DNA from: Pedobacter sp. Bi126
Lineage (GTDB): Bacteria; Bacteroidota; Bacteroidia; Sphingobacteriales; Sphingobacteriaceae
NCBI RefSeq assembly: GCF_918698245.1
Contig: NZ_CAKKMS010000009.1
Span: 62,001-126,000, forward strand
Length of the DNA: 64,000 nucleotides
Direction: 5' to 3'
Numbering within the stretch: position 1 is the first letter of the stretch; the number at the start of each line of letters is the position of its first letter. Both the position numbers and the translations under genes were made by a program. Below, in pieces: positions 27,210 to 34,659 of this stretch. The notes under the pieces were generated by a model, which worked only from the letters and a program-made list of their open reading frames with translations, did no database searches and was not told the DNA's origin.

Positions 27210-28573
27210 TGAGCATGATGGAAGAATCGAGAAGAGACTTTATAAAAAAGGCAGCAATTGCTGCAGCGGGAACTTATGTGGGTGCTTTCGGAATGTCGGC
27301 CAAAAGTTACGCGAATATTATTGGTGCGAATGATCGGGTTAGGGTTGGTGTGGTTGGTTTTTCCGATCGATTTAAAGATACGCTGTTTCCATGCTTTTTG
27401 AACCATAATAAGGAACTTAATTTTGATATTGTTGCCCTTTCCGACCTATGGAATTACCGCCGAGATTTAGGTGCTGAACACATTAAAAGCAAAATTGGCC
27501 ATGGCATTACTGCCTGTAAAAACAACGACGAACTTTATGCATTGAAAGATCTTGATGCCGTAATCATCAGTACACCAGATTTTGCACATGCCTTGCACGC
27601 CATAGAGGCTGTTAAAAACAAAAAAGATGTGTATTGCGAAAAACCTTTTGCCGAAACCATGGATGATGCCAATGCTGCATTGAAAGCTGTAAGGTCTTCG
27701 AAACAGATTCTGCAGATTGGTTCGCAACGCCGAAGTGGACAAAATTATCAGGCTGCTGCCGATTTTATCAAAGCGGGTAAATTTGGAGATCTTACCATGG
27801 TAGAATTGAGCTGGAATGTAAATCAGCCTGGCCGCTGGCGCCGGCCCGATTTAGTAGCAAAACTGAAAGAGCAGGATACCGATTGGAAACGCTTTTTGTT
27901 AAATCGGCCATACGAAGCCTTTGATCCCAGAATATACCTCGAATACCGCCTTTTCTGGCCATATTCTTCTGGTATGCCCGGACAGTGGATGAGCCACCAG
28001 ATTGATACGGTGCATTGGTTTACCGGGCTCTCTCACCCACGCAGTGTTACTGCAAACGGTGGGATTTATCAATGGAAAGATGGTCGCCGTAATTGGGATA
28101 CCACTACAGCTGTTTTTGATTATGGCCCGCTAGATGATATGACTAAAGGTTTCCAAGTGGTATTTACTTCCAGGATGCATAACGGTGATGAAAGGCCGGC
28201 AGAAATCTACTATTCGAATGGGGGAGAATTAAATCTTATTACCAATACCATATCGCCTCATGGAGGTTTAACGGCAAAAGCTGCGGCTGCGATGAAAATG
28301 AAGCCGAACCTATTGCCCGAAATTAAACTTGCTGCGCCATCAGCTGCAGCAGCATCGGCCAATACAGGTGCCGACATATTAAGTTCTAACCATATGCGCA
28401 ACTGGCTGGAGTGCATCCGAAGTAGAAAAGAGCCTAATGCGCCCGTTGAGGCAGGTTATCAGCATTCCATCGCCAATATCATGACCAATGCCGCGGTACG
28501 TACCGGTGGAAAAGCAAGCTTTGATGCCACTCGTCAGCAGGTTATGGTAGAGGGAAAAGTATTCAAATATTAA
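27209..28573 (+). CDS. Gfo/Idh/MocA-family oxidoreductase with Tat-type signal
   Basis: The 454-residue product begins with a twin-arginine-like signal (ESRRDFIKKAAIAAAGTY), pointing to export after cofactor binding. The Rossmann start is VRVGVVGFSDRFKD, and the family motif EKP appears in DVYCEKPFAETMDDA. The C-terminal Gfo-type domain includes GQWMSHQIDTVHWFTG, with the His often found near the active site. Family members oxidise or reduce sugars with NAD(P). The start codon overlaps the upstream DUF1080 stop, so the two are translationally coupled; together they may act on 3-keto sugars. The substrate is unknown. Confidence 0.88.
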   Translation: MSMMEESRRDFIKKAAIAAAGTYVGAFGMSAKSYANIIGANDRVRVGVVGFSDRFKDTLFPCFLNHNKELNFDIVALSDLWNYRRDLGAEHIKSKIGHGITACKNNDELYALKDLDAVIISTPDFAHALHAIEAVKNKKDVYCEKPFAETMDDANAALKAVRSSKQILQIGSQRRSGQNYQAAADFIKAGKFGDLTMVELSWNVNQPGRWRRPDLVAKLKEQDTDWKRFLLNRPYEAFDPRIYLEYRLFWPYSSGMPGQWMSHQIDTVHWFTGLSHPRSVTANGGIYQWKDGRRNWDTTTAVFDYGPLDDMTKGFQVVFTSRMHNGDERPAEIYYSNGGELNLITNTISPHGGLTAKAAAAMKMKPNLLPEIKLAAPSAAAASANTGADILSSNHMRNWLECIRSRKEPNAPVEAGYQHSIANIMTNAAVRTGGKASFDATRQQVMVEGKVFKY

Positions 28574-28628
28574 CCGCTTTCAATCGATAAGAGATGGCCG
28601 GATTAAATCTGGTCATCTTTGATTTTGC

Positions 28629-29411
28629 TTAAATTTCTTCACCCTTCGTGTCCTTACTGAGCGAATTCATATATTCCTGGGGCGTCACTTTAAAATACCT
28701 TAAAAAATTTTTATTGAACAGGCTCTGAGAGCTGTAACCCACCATTTTCGCAATCTCAAAAAAGCTGAATTCGTTCTGAGCAATCAGCTTGGTGGCCTTT
28801 TTTAAGCGGGTAACATCAATCAGTTCTTTTGGTGATAGGGCAGAAATCGCTTTTATCTTCCGGTAAAGGGTAGGGCGGCTCATGTGCATGTGCTCGGCAA
28901 GCTGATCGATATCCAGATAGGGATCCTGAATGTTTTTACGCACATATTCGTCCAGTCTTTTCAAAAATGCTTCTTCAATTTTTGAGTTTGCCACTACGCG
29001 CACATCTTCGAAAGGCGCACTTGCAAAATGGGCTTTAATTTTTAAGCGGTTCTGGAGCAGGTTGGCCACCTGCACACGTAACAGCTGCGGCGAAAATGGC
29101 TTTTTGATATAAAGATCTGCGCCCACTTCCAGCCCTTCAATGTGCGCCTTATACGTGTTTTTAGAAGTCAATAATATAATGGGGATGTGGCAATATTCTA
29201 CGTTTGATTTGATCAGTCTGCAAAGTTCAAAACCATCAATCCCGGGCATCATAATATCGGAAATAATAAGATCTACGATTTCTTTATCCAGAATTTCCTG
29301 CGCAACTTCTCCGTTAATTGCCAAATGCAATTTATAAGTGTTTCCGAATACCTGCGTTAAAAACTCAAGAATATCTTCATTATCATCAATAATTAAAATA
29401 CTGTCAGTCAT
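28629..29411 (-). CDS. Response regulator with AraC-type DNA-binding domain (split HTCS output)
   Basis: I start at the ATG at 29411 (260 residues), two bases after the sensor stop codon; a TTG-started extension to 29432 would overlap the sensor gene. The receiver domain spans residues 3-120 with acidic pocket DD (9-10), phosphoacceptor Asp52 (ISDIMMPGIDG) and the conserved Lys in IKKPFS. The AraC double helix-turn-helix occupies about 155-255 (LDIDQLAEHMHMSRPTLYRKIKAISALSP, then FFEIAKMVGYSSQSLFNKNFLRYFKVTPQEY). This is the cytoplasmic tail of an HTCS encoded as a separate protein. It is the best candidate to bind the 56-base promoter modules around it; that is inference. Confidence 0.92.
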   Translation of the reverse strand: MTDSILIIDDNEDILEFLTQVFGNTYKLHLAINGEVAQEILDKEIVDLIISDIMMPGIDGFELCRLIKSNVEYCHIPIILLTSKNTYKAHIEGLEVGADLYIKKPFSPQLLRVQVANLLQNRLKIKAHFASAPFEDVRVVANSKIEEAFLKRLDEYVRKNIQDPYLDIDQLAEHMHMSRPTLYRKIKAISALSPKELIDVTRLKKATKLIAQNEFSFFEIAKMVGYSSQSLFNKNFLRYFKVTPQEYMNSLSKDTKGEEI

Positions 29412-29413
29412 GT

Positions 29414-32400
29414 TTATTTTATCTTTTTCCAACTACTCAATTTAAATTCAAATTTTTGATGTATAGGCAAAATTAGTTCAAAAACCACTTTATCAGCATC
29501 ACCTTCTAACAACGTGAGCGAGCCGTTATGCAGTTCGGCCAACGATTTTGCCAGCGAAAGCCCAATGCCTGTACCAGGTTTATCTTTACCATATAACCTG
29601 AAAAACGGTTCGAAAATCTGCGCACGGTATTGCTGGGGAATGCCTTTCCCATCATTGGCGAAAGTAACGTTAAAACGGCCTGCTGTTTCACCTGAAGTAT
29701 AGAGCCGAACAATTGCTTTGCTTGTTCCATATTTAATCGCATTCGAGATTAAATTGTTAAAAATCTTTATCAATGCCTCTCTATCGGCAAATGCAATGAT
29801 GTGCGTTTTGGGCAGTTCAAGATCAAGTGAGATATTGCTTTTTTGAGCCTCCTGCTCAAAAGCATTCACCTGTTCTTTTAACAGGTTATTGATATCGGTA
29901 TTTACAAAATTTAAGCCGAACTGGTGCATTTCTGTCTTACGGAAATCAAGCAGTTGATTGGTCAGTTTGGCCAGGCGGTTCGCATTTTTTTCGACCATGA
30001 GCAAACTGCTTTTTATGGGCTGCTCCTTCGTCTCTTCCAGCATCATTTCAACAGGACCTAAAATCAAGGTCAGCGGTGTTTGTATCTCATGCGCAATATT
30101 GGTGAAAAATTCGATCTTGGCCTGGTAAATCTCCTTTTCCTTTTCGTGTTCGAATAACTGTAATTTATTGAGGTTTTTGCGCTCAATATAACGGTGATAA
30201 TAGCGTATAGCCAGAAAAAGGCCGGTTGCTATCATCAACAGGTAGCAAATGTACGCCGTAATACTTTTCCAAAATGGTGGAAGGATTTTAATAAAAAGGC
30301 GGCGCTCTTTTCCAGTCCAGCTCTCTACATTACTTTTTGCCCTTACCAGAAAAGTGTAACTGCCTGGAGACAAATCTGTAAAATAAGCTTTTCTATTGTT
30401 ATTCAGGTAGGTGGTGGCCTGATCTACACCTTTCATTACATACTCATACCTGGTCACTTCGGGCGAGGAGTAGTTGAGTGCCGCAAATTCGATACTGAAA
30501 TTGTTCTGGTTGTAGGCAAGTACAATCGTATCGGTATAGGAAATTGATTTGCTAAGCGGACTATTTTCAATATTTGGAAGGACTTCCTTATTGTTGATCT
30601 GGAAACCCGTGATAAAAGTAGGCGGTGCGATATCTTTTTGCTCAAAATCTTTTGGGTTAAAAGAAATCATTCCCCTTACCGATCCGAAATACATTCTGCC
30701 ATTTGGATCTTTATAAGCTGAACTGAAGTTAAACTGATCGGTAATTAGACCATTTGATTTGGTGTAGATTTTAAACTTTTCGGTCTGCATATCAAAACAG
30801 ATCAGGCCTTTAAGAGAGCTTATCCACAAATGTTTTGAACTGTCTTCGAGCACACGGAACAGAATATTGGTAGGCAGACCATTTTCGGTGGTGAATTTTT
30901 TCAAAACTTTCCTGTCCGGACTAAGCCTGATCAGTCCACCGCCTTCGGTAGTAAACCACATGGCATGGTTGCTATCTTCAATAATGCCACATACCGGAAA
31001 TTCGTGAACGCTCTTATTGCTAAGCTTGTCGCCAAAGGTGATATTGCCATGTTTACCGGTTTTAGGGTGGTAATAAAACGCTCCCCTCGATACGCTACCA
31101 GTCCAAATATTACCAAACCTATCTTCCCAAATGTCGTAAACATAAGAATTTACTGGGATTTGTGTAATCCGTTTAAATGTTCTTTTCTTTTGATTAAAAA
31201 CAAATAGGCCCGACCCCATATTGTATCCGGTACCCACATAAATTGTACTGTCTTTAGCAAGGTGTATAGAAAGCACAAAATCGCTGGTCTCTTCGTTTTC
31301 TTCGCCAATGGTTTTAAAACGGTCTATGACTTTTCCCTTGTTAATATCCATAATTTCCATCCCGTGTAAAAATGGGCCCACCAGCAGTTGATTGCCCAAA
31401 GCAAGTAAACCATGAATGTTGGGGTAGGATAAATTGCCTGCTTTACCATTGGCGGTGTAATTGGTAAATATTCCGGTTTTTGGATTGAATTTGTTCACGC
31501 CGGCATCTTCAGTACCAATCCACAAATTGCCTTTGTTATCGGGACAGATTTCCCTTACCGCATTTCCTGAAATGGAATTGGTGCCCAATAATGGATAATA
31601 TTTTTTAAACCGTGCATTGTTTTTCGAGAAATAACTCAGTCCACCAAAATAAGTACCTGCCCACATGCCACCCTCGTTATCTTTACAAACCGTATAAACG
31701 GCATTATCTGGAATAGAATAAGGGTCGCCGGGCCGTTTGCGCAAGTTGATGTTGGCATGGGTTGCTAAATTGTAGATATAAATGCCCGATTCGGTGGCAA
31801 TCCAATATTCGTGGTTTTCACCCGCAGTAATATCACGTACATAAATATCGGTATTATCACTGTTTTTAAGAATCAATGATTTAATCGCACCAGTTTTGGT
31901 ATTATAGCTTTTTAAGCCCTTTTTAAAGCACCCTACCAATATGTTATTATTCCCCGTTGGAAATACTTTACTGATTGACCGCAGGTTTACAGGTACATTT
32001 TGGCCGATTATTTTTACACTGGTTTTAGAACCATCCTGAGGATTGTAGGTTATCAGTTCTCCATCATCATTACCTATTACAATGTTCCTGTGCTCATCAA
32101 TGGCTATGCAGGCTGCACTTATTTTAAGGTCTATTACCCTGTTATCTTTCTGCACGTATTTAAAAAGCACTCTGTTTGCTAAAAAGAAAAGGTTGTTTTG
32201 ATGATCTACTAAAATGGAATTGATGTATTTTTTCAAGCCAGGTGCAAGTGGGGTAAATACTTCTTTAACGGGGTCATATTTAAAAATCCCGCGACCTGTA
32301 CCCACCCATAACATGCCATTTTTATCTTCTGCAAGGCTAACAATAATGTTGTTGCCGATGTTTCCGAATCTGCTTTTTTCGTTTTTAAAAGTTTTAAACG

Positions 32401-32596
32401 TATAACCGTCAAAACGGTTTAAACCACCTCTGGTTCCCACCCAGATCATGCCTTTTTGATCCTGTATAACCGTATTTACCGAATTATGCGCCAACCCATC
32501 ATCTGCCTGGTATTGCTTAAAATAATAAGATTGTCCCTCGCAGGTAGAAACTGCAAAAAACGTACTCCATAGCAAGAAAAATAATACAAACCGCAT
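29414..32596 (-). CDS. Propeller-type sensor histidine kinase (split HTCS sensor)
   Basis: I start at the ATG at 32596 (1060 residues). Parts in order: signal peptide; periplasmic two-component propeller repeats (GMIWVGTRGGLNRFDGYTF and similar, to about residue 660); Y_Y_Y domain; membrane helix (about 778-800); HisKA with IAHEIQTP (His836); and HATPase with NNLISNAIKYG and GTGIGLSLAKSL. It ends after the ATPase, with no receiver and no AraC domain; these are encoded by the next gene, two bases downstream. Glycan sensing by the propeller and phosphotransfer to that regulator are expected. It is divergent from the lectin-GH43 gene. Confidence 0.93.
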   Translation of the reverse strand: MRFVLFFLLWSTFFAVSTCEGQSYYFKQYQADDGLAHNSVNTVIQDQKGMIWVGTRGGLNRFDGYTFKTFKNEKSRFGNIGNNIIVSLAEDKNGMLWVGTGRGIFKYDPVKEVFTPLAPGLKKYINSILVDHQNNLFFLANRVLFKYVQKDNRVIDLKISAACIAIDEHRNIVIGNDDGELITYNPQDGSKTSVKIIGQNVPVNLRSISKVFPTGNNNILVGCFKKGLKSYNTKTGAIKSLILKNSDNTDIYVRDITAGENHEYWIATESGIYIYNLATHANINLRKRPGDPYSIPDNAVYTVCKDNEGGMWAGTYFGGLSYFSKNNARFKKYYPLLGTNSISGNAVREICPDNKGNLWIGTEDAGVNKFNPKTGIFTNYTANGKAGNLSYPNIHGLLALGNQLLVGPFLHGMEIMDINKGKVIDRFKTIGEENEETSDFVLSIHLAKDSTIYVGTGYNMGSGLFVFNQKKRTFKRITQIPVNSYVYDIWEDRFGNIWTGSVSRGAFYYHPKTGKHGNITFGDKLSNKSVHEFPVCGIIEDSNHAMWFTTEGGGLIRLSPDRKVLKKFTTENGLPTNILFRVLEDSSKHLWISSLKGLICFDMQTEKFKIYTKSNGLITDQFNFSSAYKDPNGRMYFGSVRGMISFNPKDFEQKDIAPPTFITGFQINNKEVLPNIENSPLSKSISYTDTIVLAYNQNNFSIEFAALNYSSPEVTRYEYVMKGVDQATTYLNNNRKAYFTDLSPGSYTFLVRAKSNVESWTGKERRLFIKILPPFWKSITAYICYLLMIATGLFLAIRYYHRYIERKNLNKLQLFEHEKEKEIYQAKIEFFTNIAHEIQTPLTLILGPVEMMLEETKEQPIKSSLLMVEKNANRLAKLTNQLLDFRKTEMHQFGLNFVNTDINNLLKEQVNAFEQEAQKSNISLDLELPKTHIIAFADREALIKIFNNLISNAIKYGTSKAIVRLYTSGETAGRFNVTFANDGKGIPQQYRAQIFEPFFRLYGKDKPGTGIGLSLAKSLAELHNGSLTLLEGDADKVVFELILPIHQKFEFKLSSWKKIK

Positions 32597-32731
32597 ATTC
32601 AAGTTAATATCAAATATATATAAATCGGATTGTTGTGTAATCTATGTTTTAGCACCTTATGATCAGGTTTTAAACAGTAGTTTTGTTGTAGTCTGATTAT
32701 CAGTTGTTTGTCTGGCTTTTGGGAAATGATT

Positions 32732-32787
32732 TGAGACATATCGACAAAAAGATGAACAAATTTTACGGGCATCATTCCTTTACTTTG
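32732..32787 (+). promoter_or_regulatory. Regulon promoter module, copy B
   Basis: TGAGA at 32732, CGACAA at 32742, TGAACA at 32753 and TTACTTTG ending at 32787 have the shared 56-base layout. It lies 81 bases upstream of the lectin-GH43 start and 136 bases from the divergent sensor kinase start. The leader after it contains the hairpin CTGCAAA/TTTGCAG (32817-32854). This copy is the closest relative of copy A, both in the module and in the leader. Confidence 0.8.
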
Positions 32788-32816
32788 ATTTGAAATTAAC
32801 CAAATTAATAACCCCG

Positions 32817-32854
32817 CTGCAAATTTCTTCTATCGGCGTACCATGCCTTTGCAG
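32817..32854 (+). promoter_or_regulatory. 5' leader hairpin shared with 15165-15205
   Basis: CTGCAAA and TTTGCAG are perfect seven-base arms around a 24-base loop in the predicted 5' leader of the lectin-GH43 gene. The same arms, extended to eight bases, occur in the orphan leader at 15165-15205. Conservation of the pair could reflect a role in translation control or mRNA stability, or simply the recent duplication. Confidence 0.45.
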
Positions 32855-32868
32855 TTTTATTATTTTTT

Positions 32869-34443
32869 ATGAGAAATAAATTATTGATTCATTTGGCAAC
32901 CGCATTTGTGGTTTTAACAGGTTCTTGCCAGAAAGGACCATCAACCCATAGAAATGACGCCCTAAACAGCGTTGAAAAACTGGCTGCATTAAATGTAATT
33001 GCTGCTGCACCGCCTTTAGGCACCTTAATTGACGGTGCAACATATCGGATCCGTGGAATGTCATCCTTACCCGATGGACCGGTGGTGGAGGTTACGGGTA
33101 ACTCAACGGCAGAAAATGCAGCCATTCAGCAATGGTCATGGTTTCCTAACAACGGGCAGAAATGGAAACTGGTAAAAACAGATGCCACTTATTGCAAACT
33201 GATTAATATCACCAGCAATAAATGTTTAAAATCGCCATCAACAACATCTGGCGCTATTCTGCAACAAGGTACTGACGATGGCAGTGATGCGCAACAATGG
33301 GCCATCACTTATACGGGTAGTAATAATGTATATACCCTTACCAACAAAGCCACAGGGATGAAAATGGCCGTTGATCCCGAAAGCAGTACACCCGGTGCTA
33401 AAATAAGGCAAAAAACTACGCTAACCGGTACACAAGGGATGTTTAATTTCCATGATACGAATTTCCAGAACCCGCTGATCAATGCAAGCAGGGCCGACCC
33501 TTATGTTGCCCAAAAAGATGGCTATTATTATTTTATGTATACACGGGGCAATAATATCGGACTTAGAAAAACCAGATCAATGTCGTTGTTATCTACAGCA
33601 GTAGAAACTGTGGTTTGGACACCTCCGGCCGGTGCTGCTTATTCTTCTAACATCTGGGCGCCCGAATTACATTTCCTTTCTGGTAAATGGTATCTGTACT
33701 TTGCGGCAAATGATGGGGGCGACGTTAGCCACCGCATGTTTGTGCTGGAAAACGCTAATGCCGACCCTACCACCGGTACATGGACTTTTAAAGGGAAAAT
33801 AAGCGATCCGAGCGATCAATGGGCTATTGATGGTTCGGTATTAACCATAGGCACTACAAACTATTTTATTTGGTCGGGATGGGAAAATGTGGCCACCAAG
33901 TACAAACAGTATATCTACATCGCGCAGATGGCTAACCCATGGACAATTAGTAGTGATAGGGTAAAAATATCATCACCAACCAACAATTGGGAAAAATACG
34001 AACCAAGCGGCTCATTGGGTGCGGGGGTTAACGAGGGGCCGATTATGCTCAGAAAAGATGCCAACAGTCCGGTTTTTATTATTTATTCTGCCAGTAGATA
34101 CAGCAGCGATAATTATTGTTTGGCACAGATACAGTTAAAAGATGGTGGCGACCCCATGCTACCTGCCGATTGGATCAATAAAAAGCAGGTGTTTGTTAAA
34201 AGTGATGCCAATGGGGTTTATGGACCTGGCCATAACGGATTTTTTACCAGTAGCTATACCGATCCAAATGGGGTGTTGCACAGCGAAAACTGGTTTATTT
34301 ACCATGCCCGGAGTGTTGCCAATACCACCAATGGATCCAGAACGCCACGGATGCAGAAGTTGACCTGGAATGCAGACGGCTCGCCAAATTTTGGAACTGC
34401 CGTTGCAACAGGAGTTAGTATTCCGGTGCCTGTTGGAGAATAA
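32869..34443 (+). CDS. Lectin-GH43 fusion: N-terminal ricin-like beta-trefoil and GH43 catalytic domain, lipoprotein
   Basis: The 524-residue product has lipobox VLTGSC. Residues about 55-185 form a ricin-type beta-trefoil (TYRIRGMSSLPDGPVVEV, QKWKLVKT, AQQWAITYTG). The GH43 propeller follows: NASRADPYVAQKDGYYYFMYTRG (general base Asp), WAIDGSVLTIGTTNYFIWSGW (second Asp) and GAGVNEGPIMLRK (acid Glu). The layout resembles extracellular arabinan- or galactan-acting GH43 enzymes with a sugar-binding module. It is directly preceded by promoter module B and lies upstream of a second SusC gene with its own module D. Exact activity is not readable. Confidence 0.88.
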   Translation: MRNKLLIHLATAFVVLTGSCQKGPSTHRNDALNSVEKLAALNVIAAAPPLGTLIDGATYRIRGMSSLPDGPVVEVTGNSTAENAAIQQWSWFPNNGQKWKLVKTDATYCKLINITSNKCLKSPSTTSGAILQQGTDDGSDAQQWAITYTGSNNVYTLTNKATGMKMAVDPESSTPGAKIRQKTTLTGTQGMFNFHDTNFQNPLINASRADPYVAQKDGYYYFMYTRGNNIGLRKTRSMSLLSTAVETVVWTPPAGAAYSSNIWAPELHFLSGKWYLYFAANDGGDVSHRMFVLENANADPTTGTWTFKGKISDPSDQWAIDGSVLTIGTTNYFIWSGWENVATKYKQYIYIAQMANPWTISSDRVKISSPTNNWEKYEPSGSLGAGVNEGPIMLRKDANSPVFIIYSASRYSSDNYCLAQIQLKDGGDPMLPADWINKKQVFVKSDANGVYGPGHNGFFTSSYTDPNGVLHSENWFIYHARSVANTTNGSRTPRMQKLTWNADGSPNFGTAVATGVSIPVPVGE

Positions 34444-34499
34444 TGGTATCGGGCTAAATGGGGTATAAGTTTCTCGAAATATAACCATAAAGATCAATT

Positions 34500-34555
34500 T
34501 GAGATAAAACGACAAAGGAATGAACAGTTTATACGGCTAGCATTTTTTTACTTTG
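34500..34555 (+). promoter_or_regulatory. Regulon promoter module, copy D
   Basis: TGAGA at 34500, CGACAA at 34510, TGAACA at 34521 and TTACTTTG ending at 34555 repeat the 56-base layout of the other three copies. It sits 56 bases after the lectin-GH43 stop and 104 bases before the SusC start. The leader contains a CGGC/GCCG hairpin (34584-34608). Confidence 0.78.
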
Positions 34556-34659
34556 ATACAGGAAACCAAATATAAAACATTGGCGGCTTTGCAAATTTCA
34601 CTTTGCCGTTTAATGTCGATTTAACCCTAAGGTTTCCACATATAATAACCTAACCAAAT

